Of a stretch of 64,000 nucleotides of DNA, positions 19,343-28,576 are shown piece by piece. The notes below the pieces were generated by a model. The model ran no database searches and had not been told where the DNA came from. It saw only the letters and a program-made list of their open reading frames with translations. Position numbers and translations under genes: made by a program. The stretch is from Microbacterium hydrocarbonoxydans (GTDB taxonomy: Bacteria; Actinomycetota; Actinomycetes; Actinomycetales; Microbacteriaceae), in NCBI RefSeq assembly GCF_000956475.1, contig NZ_JYJB01000010.1:930001-994000 (forward strand), written 5' to 3'. Every line of letters begins with the position of its first letter. Position 1 is the stretch's first letter.

Positions 19343-22167
19343 CGACGCCTCCCGAAGAGCTCACCCCATCGCCGCAGGATGCGGCGCCGCCGAGGGCAGG
19401 CGCGTGGGGCTCCCGCTGGCGAGTCGCGGCACGGCTGGCCAGACGCCAGGTTCGTCGTGCTGCGGCGTCGAGTCTCCTGATCGGTACGCTCATGATGCTT
19501 CCGATCGCGACCATGACCGCCTACACGGTCATCGCTGCCAGCACCATCTCCACCCCCGCGGAGCGGGTGTCGATAGAGCTCGGCCGCACGGAGGCCTGGA
19601 TCGGAGTGCGGGGACTGCCCGGCAACGGCTTCTGGCAGGCTCCGACCGAACCCGAGTTCTTCGGCTACCCCGCGACCATGCGTCAGAGCCCTGAAGGCGT
19701 GCGGATCGAGGATCCCGCCTCGCTCCTGCCCCAGGGAACCGAGACGATCGAGGTCGTCCAGGCGAACGTGCGAGTCACGACCCCTGACGGCGTCACAAGC
19801 GTGCAGGCCTGGACCGGGCGGACGTGGGATGCCGCGTTCGCCGGGCGGTTCGACGTCGTGGACGGGCGGCCGCCCGCCGGTGCGGACGAGATGATGGCGA
19901 CGCCTGCGGCGCTCACCAGAATCGGAGCGCGCATCGGCGACACCGTGACCCTCGCCGATCCCGCACGATCGCTCACGGTGACCGGGACGATGTCCGCGGC
20001 GACGCTGGCCTCCGACGTTCCCGCTCTGTTCCTGCCGTCCTCCGTCGAGGTGCGCGGCGAACCGCAGTGGTATCTGCCCGACTTCGAGCTCTCGTGGACG
20101 CAGGTGCAGGAGCTCAACGAACACGGCGTCATCGCGTTCTCACGCGACGTGATGCTGGATCCGCCCGAGGCGAGCGATTCCGAGACGGACTACGCGGGCG
20201 GCGACTACTGGTCGACGCACTCATCGATCTTCATGATGCTCGGGGCCGCGGCGCTCTTCTCCGCCTATGTCGTGGTGATGCTCGCCGGTGCCGCCTTCGC
20301 GGTGTCGGCACGACGTCAAGAGCGCGCTCTCGCCGTCGCCGCCAGCGTCGGGGCATCGGCCGGAGACCTGCGCCGGATCGTGATGCTCCAGGGGACGACG
20401 CTGGGGTCGATCGCCGGCGCCGTGGGTGCCGTCATCGGCATCGGCGCGGGAGCCGGCGTCCTCGCGCTCGTCGACGACGGCTCTGCGGCGCAGTTCCCGG
20501 GCTTCCATCTCCCCTGGGAGATGATCCTCGCGATCGTTGCGCTGGCTGTGCTCGTGGGGACGGCATCCGCCGCGGTGCCGGCGCACACCGTCGCACGCTC
20601 CGATGTCATGAGCGCGCTGCGCGGCGCGCGCCGACCGCGACGCATCCGGAGATCGCATCCGATCCTCGGTGCGGTGCTCGCCGTCGTCGGCTTCGCGATC
20701 ACCGTGGCCGCCGTCGCGACGCTGCCGTTCGTCGCCGAATCGTCGCTCGCGTGGGATTCGCCGTTGCGCGCCGCGCCGACCCTCGGCGTGATCATCGGCC
20801 CGATCGTCGTGCAGCTCGGAGTGCTGTTCTCCGGTCACTGGCTGCTCGGGGCCACGGCACGTCTTCTCTCGCATCTCGGTCTCAGCGCGCGCCTCGCCGC
20901 GCGCGACGCCGCGGCGAACGCCTCTCGTTCGGTGCCGGCGTTCGGAGCGATCGGCGCCACCGTCTTCATCGGCGTCTTCGCTCTCAGCGCCTTCGCCATG
21001 CAGAACGGGCAATCGGCGCGCACGTGGTACTACCAGGGCCCGGTCGGAACCCTTGCCGTGTCCTCCATGCCGACCGGAACGGGCGAGTACACGCCCGTCG
21101 ACGAAGGGCAGTCAGAGGCTGCGAGCAGCGCAGCACTCGACCTCGCCGAGGCCGCAGATGCGGCCGACGTCGCCGTCATCCGTCGCCAGCCCGAGGCGTG
21201 GTCTTCCGACGCCGCCGACAGCCCGGCATCCATCCGCGCTCTCGCGATGCTGCCCGATGAGTTCCTGATCGACGTCGATCGGTCGTTCGTGACGGGAAGC
21301 CAGGACCCGAGCGACCCCCTCTCGGTGATCGACGTGGACGAGATCGAGACCGCACTGGGTGTGCGACTGACGCCAGCGCAGCTGGCCGCGTATCGCGACG
21401 GAGCGGCGATCTCGGCCGACCCGCGGTTCGTCGTCGACCGCTCTGTGGCGATCTCCGCCTGGACGTGGGAACAGGCGATCGAGGGAGCACTGCCGAGCAA
21501 CATCTGGCGAGAGTCCCCCGACATGCCTGCGTGGGAGACGCCGCTGTGGACCGAGCGCCTCCCCGCAGTCTCTCTCGATCTTCCCTACCAGCCGGTGCTC
21601 GTCGCGATCGCGCCGGAGACGGCGGATCGGCTCGGCATCACGACGATCCCGCGCATCGTCGTCGCGGGGTTCGACTCCCCGGTTCCCGTGGACGTGCGCG
21701 ACCGCATCGGCGCCCAGGCCGAGACGCTGAGCACCTCGTCATGGACCCTCACGGCCGGATGGGAGGACGGCCCGCCGACCGAGACGCCGTGGATGCTGCC
21801 CATCATCGCGGCTGTCGCGACCCTCGTACTCGGCGCGAGCGCCGTCTCTCTGAGCCTCGCCCGATTCGAGCGGCGTCCCGACGATGCCACTGTCTCAGCG
21901 GTGGGCGGCACCGACGGGCTCCGACGGCGCATCGGCTTCTGGCAGGGGCTGATCATCTCGGGCTTCGGAACTCTCACGGGGGCGGCAGCCGGCATCCTCC
22001 CTCCGCTCGGACTCGCGACGCAGTCGAGCGGGATGCTGCTCCCCTCGGACATCCCCTGGGCGGTGCTGGGGGCGCTCTCGCTCGCCCTTCCTCTCGCGAT
22101 CGCCGTCGTCAGCTGGCTCGTGCCTCCTCGGCGACCCGAGCTGACCCGCCGAACCGTCATCACCTGA
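19339..22167 (+). CDS. FtsX-fold ABC transporter permease, double-domain
   Basis: 942-residue membrane protein. One helix near 40-65, a large extracytoplasmic domain (about 70-295), three helices of a first FtsX unit (about 305-330, 355-380, 395-415, with 'GASAGDLRRIVMLQG'), further helices at about 440-520 and 550, a second large extracytoplasmic domain (about 570-810), and a second FtsX unit to the C-terminus (from 'PIIAAVATLVLGASAV'). This is the MacB-like large permease arrangement of actinobacterial drug-resistance or lipoprotein-type exporters. The middle 'DPSDPLSVIDVDEIETALG' domain contains no recognised enzyme motif. Coupled to the ATPase upstream. Confidence 0.92.
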   Translation: MTTPPEELTPSPQDAAPPRAGAWGSRWRVAARLARRQVRRAAASSLLIGTLMMLPIATMTAYTVIAASTISTPAERVSIELGRTEAWIGVRGLPGNGFWQAPTEPEFFGYPATMRQSPEGVRIEDPASLLPQGTETIEVVQANVRVTTPDGVTSVQAWTGRTWDAAFAGRFDVVDGRPPAGADEMMATPAALTRIGARIGDTVTLADPARSLTVTGTMSAATLASDVPALFLPSSVEVRGEPQWYLPDFELSWTQVQELNEHGVIAFSRDVMLDPPEASDSETDYAGGDYWSTHSSIFMMLGAAALFSAYVVVMLAGAAFAVSARRQERALAVAASVGASAGDLRRIVMLQGTTLGSIAGAVGAVIGIGAGAGVLALVDDGSAAQFPGFHLPWEMILAIVALAVLVGTASAAVPAHTVARSDVMSALRGARRPRRIRRSHPILGAVLAVVGFAITVAAVATLPFVAESSLAWDSPLRAAPTLGVIIGPIVVQLGVLFSGHWLLGATARLLSHLGLSARLAARDAAANASRSVPAFGAIGATVFIGVFALSAFAMQNGQSARTWYYQGPVGTLAVSSMPTGTGEYTPVDEGQSEAASSAALDLAEAADAADVAVIRRQPEAWSSDAADSPASIRALAMLPDEFLIDVDRSFVTGSQDPSDPLSVIDVDEIETALGVRLTPAQLAAYRDGAAISADPRFVVDRSVAISAWTWEQAIEGALPSNIWRESPDMPAWETPLWTERLPAVSLDLPYQPVLVAIAPETADRLGITTIPRIVVAGFDSPVPVDVRDRIGAQAETLSTSSWTLTAGWEDGPPTETPWMLPIIAAVATLVLGASAVSLSLARFERRPDDATVSAVGGTDGLRRRIGFWQGLIISGFGTLTGAAAGILPPLGLATQSSGMLLPSDIPWAVLGALSLALPLAIAVVSWLVPPRRPELTRRTVIT

Positions 22168-22230
22168 CGCTGTGAGCGAACCGGTCCCCCGGCCCACGGG
22201 ATGCACAGCCTGCTCATCCGCTCCGCTGTC

Positions 22231-22236
22231 TAGGAT
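22231..22236 (+). promoter_or_regulatory. -10 box of the coiled-coil gene (leaderless)
   Basis: TAGGAT six bases before ATG 22243. The stretch between has no ribosome site. Confidence 0.5.
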
Positions 22237-22242
22237 CGATTC

Positions 22243-23568
22243 ATGGCTGGAATTTGGGGTAGACGCAAGCGCGAACAGGAAGAGCTCGCGGCGCAGGACG
22301 CCGACCTGGCTCGGCGTGCGGAGCAGGCTCTGGTGCAGACCGACGAGCGCATCCGGTCGACGTCCGATGAGCTCGACTTCGCCGAAGCCGAGCTGGGAGC
22401 GTCGCTCACGGCCGATCTGCGGCTCGCGCTGTCCGCCGTGCGCACGCACATGCGAGAAGCCTTCCAGCTGCACCAGCTCAATCACGACGAGATCCCCGAC
22501 ACGGCTGAGGAGCTGCGCACGCGCAACGCGCGCATCGCGCAGCTGTGCGACTGGGCTCAAGACCTTCTCGACGAGAAGACCTCGGTGCTGGCAGAGTCGG
22601 TCGCGAAGGTCCGCAGGGCGCCCGAGGTGATCGCCCAGGTCCGCGCGGATGCTGCGGCGCTGAGCGCGCGGATCCCGCAGACCAGCGACGCAGTGGCCCG
22701 CCTGTCGGCGCGCTACGCGCCGTCGGCGATGAGTCAGATCGCGGCATCCGCGGCCGAGGCCGAGCAGCTGATCACCTTCGCCACTCACGGCGCCGACGTG
22801 TCGGAGCGTCGCAGAGCCGCCAAGCAGAACGAGGAGGCGAACCTCGCGCTGGAGACCGCCACCGAGGCCACCCGGCGCGCGGCGGCGCTGCTCGATGCCG
22901 TCGAGGACTTCGAGATCGAGGCGCTGCGTGCCGAGTCGACGCTGGCCGAAGTGGTCGCCGACTCCCGCGGCGACCTGATCGCGGCGCGCACCGCCCCGCA
23001 GACCCCGGCCGTCGCCGCCGCTGCGGCCGCGCTCCAGGACGCTCTCGACGCGCTCTCCCCCGCCGGCACTCCCGGCAATCCTTTCGCAGAGCTCTCGCAG
23101 CTGCGCGCGGCCAACACGGCGCTCGACGAGGCCATCGCCACCGCGCGGTACCGCGCCGAGAATCCGCTGCCCAGCATCCCGCAGGTGCAGCACGCGATCG
23201 ACGACGCCGATCGCCAGCTCGGCGTCGCGCGGGGCCTGATCGCGGGCCACCGCGGATGGATCGGCGCCGACGCGCGCACTCGCCTGGCCGAGGCCGAGCG
23301 TCTGCGTGTGGACCTGACCGATCTGCTCCCGGCCGAGGAGACCCGCGAAGAGGCGCTCGCGAGCGCCCGTCGCGTCGCACACCTCGCTTCCGAGGCGCTG
23401 CAGCTCGCGCAGCGCGACATCGACTCTTCCCGCCCGCAGGACGACGGCTGGGGCGGAGGCGGCGGCTGGGGCGGCGGTGGACGTCGCGGAGGCGGCGGCA
23501 ACGACATCGCGTCGGGCATCCTCGGCGGCCTCGTGATCGGCAGCCTTCTCGACGGCATGTTCGACTGA
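22243..23568 (+). CDS. Long coiled-coil protein with glycine-rich tail, resembling the C-terminal half of TPM-domain proteins
   Basis: 441 residues. Residues 1-385 are Ala/Glu/Arg-rich heptads, e.g. 'QDADLARRAEQALVQTDERI' near 18-37. Around 330-345 'GHRGWIGADARTRLAEAER' and the end 'DDGWGGGGGWGGGGRRGGG' plus 'GILGGLVIGSLLDGMF' match the C-terminal half of large actinobacterial TPM_phosphatase proteins. The TPM domain, signal peptide and membrane helix that precede it in those proteins are absent, so this is a stand-alone cytosolic version. The last 18 residues could form an amphipathic or membrane-dipping helix. Single-gene unit: own leaderless-type promoter and a strong terminator. Function unknown; a membrane-stress scaffold is my guess. 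Confidence 0.75.
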   Translation: MAGIWGRRKREQEELAAQDADLARRAEQALVQTDERIRSTSDELDFAEAELGASLTADLRLALSAVRTHMREAFQLHQLNHDEIPDTAEELRTRNARIAQLCDWAQDLLDEKTSVLAESVAKVRRAPEVIAQVRADAAALSARIPQTSDAVARLSARYAPSAMSQIAASAAEAEQLITFATHGADVSERRRAAKQNEEANLALETATEATRRAAALLDAVEDFEIEALRAESTLAEVVADSRGDLIAARTAPQTPAVAAAAAALQDALDALSPAGTPGNPFAELSQLRAANTALDEAIATARYRAENPLPSIPQVQHAIDDADRQLGVARGLIAGHRGWIGADARTRLAEAERLRVDLTDLLPAEETREEALASARRVAHLASEALQLAQRDIDSSRPQDDGWGGGGGWGGGGRRGGGGNDIASGILGGLVIGSLLDGMFD

Positions 23569-23582
23569 CGGCCGAGTCGACG

Positions 23583-23622
23583 CGAAACGGCCCGGCATCC
23601 GTACGGATGCCGGGCCGTTTCG
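23583..23622. terminator. Strong bidirectional terminator between coiled-coil gene and hpf
   Basis: 40-base perfect palindrome: 18-bp stem with a GTAC tip that is itself self-complementary. It begins and ends CGAAACGG/CCGTTTCG. It serves the two convergent genes. Confidence 0.88.
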
Positions 23623-23632
23623 AGTCACACGG

Positions 23633-24289
23633 TCAGGAGGCGAGAGCCTCGGATGGCGGGGCCTGCGTGCTCAGCGCGATCACGCCGTAGTCCCAGCCCT
23701 TGCGGCGGTACACGACGCTCGGATGGTCCGTGCGCACGTCGACGAACAGGAAGAAGTCGTGGCCGACGAGCTCCATGCGGTCCACCGCCTCCTCGACGGT
23801 CATCCACTCCGCGTCGAAGCTCTTAGTGCGGATCACGACAGGCGAGTACGCCTCTTCCTCGTCGCTCTGGACGGGGATGCTGCCGGTCGCGACGGCGTGC
23901 AGCACATCGGCGGATGCCGGCTGCACATCGATGCCCTCGAGGGCTCCACTGCCCTTCTCGAAGTGCGCGCCGCGCGGATGATGGCGGCCGTCGACCTTCT
24001 TCTCCTTCGCACGGCGAAGCTGCTCCGCCATCTTGTCGATCGCGAGATCGAGCGCGACGAACTTGTCGCCGTCTGTGGCCTCGGCGCGGACCACCGGTCC
24101 CTTGCCGACCAGCGTCAGCTCGACCGTCTCGTCAGGTACGTGCCCGTTCCGATACACACGGTGGGTGACCTTCACATCCAGCCGCAGCGCACGCGACGCG
24201 AGCGTCTGGATCCTGGCGATCTTCTCTTCGACAACGGTTCGGAAGCGGTCGGTGATACCCACCCCGACGCCAACGATGCTTGTTTCCAT
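23633..24289 (-). CDS. hpf: Ribosome hibernation-promoting factor, long form
   Basis: 218 residues. N-terminal S30AE domain (about 1-100: 'VEEKIARIQTLASRALRLDVKVTHR', 'AEATDGDKFVALDLAIDKMAEQLRRAKEK') that blocks the decoding centre, a flexible linker, and a C-terminal dimerisation domain (about 160-218: 'VVIRTKSFDAEWMTVEEAVDRMELVGHDFFLFVD'). The long form makes 100S ribosome dimers. I start at ATG 24289, with AAGGAGG five bases upstream; the open frame continues 21 residues further but has no start signal. In mycobacteria the homologue (Rv3241c) abuts secA1; here about 5.8 kb intervenes. Confidence 0.95.
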   Translation of the reverse strand: METSIVGVGVGITDRFRTVVEEKIARIQTLASRALRLDVKVTHRVYRNGHVPDETVELTLVGKGPVVRAEATDGDKFVALDLAIDKMAEQLRRAKEKKVDGRHHPRGAHFEKGSGALEGIDVQPASADVLHAVATGSIPVQSDEEEAYSPVVIRTKSFDAEWMTVEEAVDRMELVGHDFFLFVDVRTDHPSVVYRRKGWDYGVIALSTQAPPSEALAS

Positions 24290-24383
24290 TGCTGCCTCCT
24301 TGTCCCGGTCCTCCCGGCCAAGGGCGGACCGTGGTCGCCTTGTTCTGCCCAACCGTAGTCCGCTCGCACGCGGTTGTCACCAC

Positions 24384-25058
24384 TCAGTTGCTCCGTGTCG
24401 TCAGTGGATTCCCTTTGCGGTCGCTGTGGCGCGGGGTCGCGGCGAGCGCGACCGCGGAGACGACCTCGAAGCCCGCCGCGGTGAGCGCACGCGCTGCCTC
24501 GTCGAAGGTGGCGCCCGTGGTCACCACGTCGTCGACGATCACCACCCTCGCCCCACGCCCGTCTTGTCGCACGCGCAGGCTCCCGTGCACGTTCTGCGCT
24601 CGCTCCTGCACGCTCAGACCGCGCTGGTCGACGTGCCGGCCGTGCGGGCGCAACAGGCCCCACGGCTCGGCCCCGGCGCGCGCGATCAGCAGATCGGGAA
24701 CCCGGTATCCACGACGACGGAACGCGGCGCGAGAGGTCGGGATCGGAACGGCATGGATGCCGTCGCCCAGCGCGGGCGTCAGCACCTGGGCGAGCGCAGC
24801 CCCGAGCGGACGCGCGAGGAGCGTGTCGCCGTCCCCCTTCAGCCGGCGGATGCAGCGCGCGGCGACGCCCTCGAACGGCAGAGCCGCCCGCACGGGCAGC
24901 CCGCGAGGGGTTCGTACGTCGACCGGATCGGCCTGGAGCCGGGCGCGGCATCTGTCGCACAGCAGCGCTCCGGGCACATCGCAACCGGCACAGGTCGCGG
25001 CGAGCAGGAAGGCGCCGATCTCGGCGAGCAGGTTCTGCCAGGGCGGGAGTGTCGGCAT
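24384..25058 (-). CDS. ComF-family phosphoribosyltransferase-like protein
   Basis: 224 residues. N-terminal zinc ribbon with 'CAGC' and 'CDRC' (about residues 23-38), then a type I phosphoribosyltransferase fold with 'AVPIPTSRAAFRRRGYRVPDLL' and the PRPP loop 'VVIVDDVVTTGATFDEA' near 180. ComF proteins take part in DNA uptake or recombination-linked repair in naturally competent species; in actinobacteria the role is not known. The start at ATG 25058 is chosen because the zinc ribbon follows soon after; no convincing ribosome site precedes it. Lies between hpf and lpqB as in mycobacteria (Rv3242c). Confidence 0.9.
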   Translation of the reverse strand: MPTLPPWQNLLAEIGAFLLAATCAGCDVPGALLCDRCRARLQADPVDVRTPRGLPVRAALPFEGVAARCIRRLKGDGDTLLARPLGAALAQVLTPALGDGIHAVPIPTSRAAFRRRGYRVPDLLIARAGAEPWGLLRPHGRHVDQRGLSVQERAQNVHGSLRVRQDGRGARVVIVDDVVTTGATFDEAARALTAAGFEVVSAVALAATPRHSDRKGNPLTTRSN

Positions 25059-25123
25059 CCGCTGATCATGCCCTCGCCCGCGCCTCGGTCGCACACGTCG
25101 AAGCGCAGCGCCGACGGCGCCCG

Positions 25124-25155
25124 TGCACAACTGCCCTCTCGCCGAGAGTTGTGCA
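25124..25155 (-). terminator. Hairpin in the lpqB-comF spacer
   Basis: TGCACAA and TTGTGCA arms enclosing a CTCTC-gcc-GAGAG inner stem, with a five-base bulge on one side. It starts ten bases past the lpqB stop. No U-run, so it may be an mRNA-stabilising or partial terminator structure. Confidence 0.5.
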
Positions 25156-25165
25156 GGAGGACTGC

Positions 25166-26884
25166 TCAGTGCCCCGCTTTCGTGGCGAGCAGGAGCACGC
25201 CCGTCATCGATTCGCGCCACGCCGATCCGCTCCGCGAGAACAGCGAACCGGTCGCCGCGAGCACCCGCACCGACGCCGCGCTGCGCGCCCCCGCGAGCGA
25301 GACCGCTGCTGCCGGGGCCGTCTCGACCGTCCCGGGGCCGCCGACGATCTGTGTGAGCATCTTCGGCCCGTCCTGCTCCATCAGCACGCCCAGGCGATCC
25401 GGGCCCAGCCACACCAGGCTCTCGGCACTGCCGGAGATCCGGGTGAGCGGCTTGGGCTCGCCGAGCGCTGTCGGGGCGCCGGTGTCGTCCCTGATCACGG
25501 CGGACACTGTGATCCAGCGCTCGCCGCCGATGGTCTCGATCGCCGCGATGCGTGCCCCATCGGCCGAGACGCGGATACCGGATACGGCCGCCGCCGTCGG
25601 CCAGGCGTCCGCGATCGTGTTCGACTGATCGCCGCCGCGTGCGGCGATCACCTCGGACGGCGCGCTCGACGGCACGCTCCAGATGTAGCCGTAGGGGTCG
25701 ATAGACGGTTTCACGAGTCCGGCCCGTCCATCGAGCGGGTCGACCTGGCCGTCCGCGGCCAGGAACACGCGACCGTCGCCGAGCTGCACGGCTGCACGTG
25801 TCTCGTCGGCCGCGATGTCGACGGCGGCGATCGGCTGCGAGATGCCGAGGATCTCATCGCTGATGCCGTCGATCGGCGTGATCTCGGTGCCGACGACCGC
25901 GCCGAAGGCCCCGTCGCGGAGCACGACGGTTCCGGCATCCACCGGCTCTTCCACGAGCTTGACGACTCCGGCGTCGAGACTGCGCCCGTCGACGGTGAAA
26001 CGCACCTGGCTCACGTGCACGCCAGCGGCTTCGAGCGTGGCCTGCAGCTGCGTGCGCATGCGCGCGAGAGTCGTCGGATCGAGGCTCTGCGCCGAGCGGC
26101 TCAGCGCGACGTCTGCGATCTGATCGGGGTCGATCGGCACGGCGTCACGCGCGAGCGTCACATCCGCGGGGAAGGCGCTCTGCACGGCAGGCAGCAGCCA
26201 CGGGCTCGGCGCCCCTTCGATCAGCGACTGCGTGATCGTCGTGGCGATCGTCGCGCGGCGCGGCAGCCAGCGCACGTCCGGCACGAGCCTGCTCCAGGAC
26301 TGGTCGAAGTACTGCAGCGGGTAGTCGTCGTACACGCGCTGGAATCGCGAGCGATCGATCACGACTCCGTCCGGCGCCTTCGAGATGCGCCACTCGCCCG
26401 CCGTCTTCACGACCACGAACTCGAGTGTCGTCATGCCCGTCGTCTCGGAATAGGCGCCGGTCTGATCGACGATCGCCAGCTGATCGATCCTGACCTGGAT
26501 GTGGGCGGTGTCGCCGTTCTCGCTGTCGTCCTCCTCGGGAGCGTCCGAGGTGAAGGCCCGGGTATCCGCACTCGCGTCGATCAGCACGCCGGCGCTCGCG
26601 GTCCACTCCGTGCGGAATTCCGGGGTGAGGAAGCTCTGCGCCACGAGCCAGTTGTCCGCCGGCGTGATCCCGGCTTCGATGAAGCCCTCGACGATGTCCT
26701 GCGGGCCAGCGCCGTCGCGCGGGCCGGAGGCGAGGAAGAGGATGTCGGGCTCATCGAGCGACGCGCCGAGAGCGAGTCCCGACTTCACGTCGCCGCTGGT
26801 GGGCAGTCCGCTGCACGCGGCGAGCGCGAACAGCGCCGTGATCGCGGTGAGTGCGCCGACGATGCGAGAGACACGTGATCGCAT
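25166..26884 (-). CDS. lpqB: Lipoprotein LpqB, accessory of the MtrAB two-component system
   Basis: 572-residue lipoprotein. Signal peptide with lipobox LAAC (Cys about 24), followed by a GerMN-type domain (about 200-320) and a C-terminal beta-propeller-like LpqB domain ('SADGARIAAIETIGGERWITVSAV', 'PLTRISGSAESLVWLGPDRLGVLM'). LpqB contacts the extracytoplasmic part of MtrB and modulates its signalling in mycobacteria. Its ATG overlaps the mtrB stop (TGATG), conserving the mtrA-mtrB-lpqB order. A hairpin follows 10 bases after the stop. Confidence 0.95.
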   Translation of the reverse strand: MRSRVSRIVGALTAITALFALAACSGLPTSGDVKSGLALGASLDEPDILFLASGPRDGAGPQDIVEGFIEAGITPADNWLVAQSFLTPEFRTEWTASAGVLIDASADTRAFTSDAPEEDDSENGDTAHIQVRIDQLAIVDQTGAYSETTGMTTLEFVVVKTAGEWRISKAPDGVVIDRSRFQRVYDDYPLQYFDQSWSRLVPDVRWLPRRATIATTITQSLIEGAPSPWLLPAVQSAFPADVTLARDAVPIDPDQIADVALSRSAQSLDPTTLARMRTQLQATLEAAGVHVSQVRFTVDGRSLDAGVVKLVEEPVDAGTVVLRDGAFGAVVGTEITPIDGISDEILGISQPIAAVDIAADETRAAVQLGDGRVFLAADGQVDPLDGRAGLVKPSIDPYGYIWSVPSSAPSEVIAARGGDQSNTIADAWPTAAAVSGIRVSADGARIAAIETIGGERWITVSAVIRDDTGAPTALGEPKPLTRISGSAESLVWLGPDRLGVLMEQDGPKMLTQIVGGPGTVETAPAAAVSLAGARSAASVRVLAATGSLFSRSGSAWRESMTGVLLLATKAGH

Positions 26885-28569
26885 CAGAGGCTCCCCTCAT
26901 CGAACAGGTGCGAGGGGATGTCGGCGAGCTCGATCGGCTGGGTGGCGTCGTCGAGTCCGCGGTCCTGCGGCTCGAGCGGAACAGGCGACGGCCCGTCCAG
27001 ACGGCCGTCGTGACGCGGGAGGGTGAGCACGAAGTTCGTCCCCACGCCGAGCTCCGACCACACGGCGAGGGTTCCGCCGTGCAGGCTCGCATCGCCGAGG
27101 GCGATCGAGAGCCCGAGCCCGGTGCCGCCGATGGTGCGCTGGCGCGACGGGTCAGCCCGCCAGAACCGGTCGAACACGCGCTCGGCGTCGGCCGGTTCCA
27201 TGCCGAGTCCCGAGTCGCGCACGCCCACGGCCACGGCGTTCTGATTGCTGTCGACCGTCACCACGACCGGGCGGCCCTCGCCGTGCTCGATCGCGTTGCC
27301 GATCAGATTGCGCAGCACGCGCCTGACCCTGCGGGGGTCCATGTCGACCGGAGAGTATCCGCCCGGCGCCACGAGTCGCAGCTCGGTGCCGTGACCCTCG
27401 GCGAGCGGTCGCATCTGGTCGATCATGTCCTCCGCGAGGTGTGCGAGGCTCGTGGCCTCGAGCTCGAGCTGCACCGAGCCCGCGTCGTATCGGCTGATCT
27501 CGAGCAGATCCGACAGCAGGGTCTCGAAGCGCTGCACCTGGGTGTGAAGCAGTTCCGCGGTCCGCGCCATCACAGGGTCGAAGTCCTCGCGCTGATCGTT
27601 GAGCATGTCGGCGGCCAGGCGGATGGTCGTGAGCGGCGTGCGCAGCTCGTGCGAGACATCGGAGACGAAGCGCTGCTGCACGAGCGACAGCTCGCCCAGT
27701 TCCTTGATCTGCGACTGGATGCTGTCGGCCATGGCGTTGAACGAGCGGCCGAGCGTCGCCAGCTCATCCTCACCGTGCACCTCGATGCGCACCCCGAGAT
27801 CTCCAGACGCGAGCCGGGCGCTGGTCTCAGCCACCTCGATGATCGGGGTCGAGACCGTTCTCAGCACCACGTACGAGATCGCCGCGACGATCGCGACCAG
27901 CCCGATGCCCGCGATCCACAGCGTGCGCTGCACGAACGACAGCGTCTGGTCGGCGTCCTCGAGATCGTAGGAGAAGTACACCTCGAAGGGGCCGGCCTGG
28001 GGCACGTTCAGCTGCTGACCGACGATGATGCCGGGAACGCTCTTGCCTGAGACGTCGAGCGAGACCGACTGATAGAACTGGCGATCGTCGAGCTCGACGA
28101 CTCTGTTGCGCAGAGCCTGCGAGACGAGGTTCATGCTCAGCCCGGCGGTGAAGCCGTTGAGGCGGACCGTCGCGACGTCGGCCCCGGATTCGGTCTCGAT
28201 GCGGCTGCCGGTGATCCCCTCCGCGGTCGAATTGCGTGCAAGATCCTTCTGGATGCTGTCCCACAGCTCGGACAGCGCCGCAGGATCGTCGCCGATCTCC
28301 GCCGAGTCGAGGATCGCCTGGGCCGAGTCCACCGCGCGCAGGGCGTCTTCGAGTGCCTGATTCTTGCGCGACTCGAAGAGGTCGTTCTGGATCACCAGCG
28401 CCATCGTGACGCAGGTCACGAAGATCGCGAGCGCGGTGAGCAGCAGCGTGACGCTCAGGGTGCGGAACCGCAGCGATCGGCGCCACAGCTGTGCGAGCGC
28501 GCCGGGCCAGCCACGCCAGTCGCTCAGGGCAGCGACCGCCGCGGTGGTCGCCGGCGTCGTCGCGACCAT
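26884..28569 (-). CDS. mtrB: Sensor histidine kinase MtrB
   Basis: 561-residue membrane kinase. Two helices (about 37-62 and 215-240) flank an extracytoplasmic sensor domain. Then HAMP ('VSTPIIEVAETSARLASGDLGVRIEV'), HisKA with 'FVSDVSHELRTPLTTIRLAA' (phospho-His in SHELRTP), and HATPase with 'NLIGNAIEHGE' (N), 'DSGLGMEP' (G1) and 'GGTGLGLSIA' (G2). It phosphorylates MtrA to govern cell division, cell-wall hydrolases and osmotic response. I start at ATG 28569, seven bases after the mtrA stop; an in-frame GTG at 28611 would overlap mtrA by 35 bases. Confidence 0.95.
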   Translation of the reverse strand: MVATTPATTAAVAALSDWRGWPGALAQLWRRSLRFRTLSVTLLLTALAIFVTCVTMALVIQNDLFESRKNQALEDALRAVDSAQAILDSAEIGDDPAALSELWDSIQKDLARNSTAEGITGSRIETESGADVATVRLNGFTAGLSMNLVSQALRNRVVELDDRQFYQSVSLDVSGKSVPGIIVGQQLNVPQAGPFEVYFSYDLEDADQTLSFVQRTLWIAGIGLVAIVAAISYVVLRTVSTPIIEVAETSARLASGDLGVRIEVHGEDELATLGRSFNAMADSIQSQIKELGELSLVQQRFVSDVSHELRTPLTTIRLAADMLNDQREDFDPVMARTAELLHTQVQRFETLLSDLLEISRYDAGSVQLELEATSLAHLAEDMIDQMRPLAEGHGTELRLVAPGGYSPVDMDPRRVRRVLRNLIGNAIEHGEGRPVVVTVDSNQNAVAVGVRDSGLGMEPADAERVFDRFWRADPSRQRTIGGTGLGLSIALGDASLHGGTLAVWSELGVGTNFVLTLPRHDGRLDGPSPVPLEPQDRGLDDATQPIELADIPSHLFDEGSL

Positions 28570-28576
28570 CGTGCGC

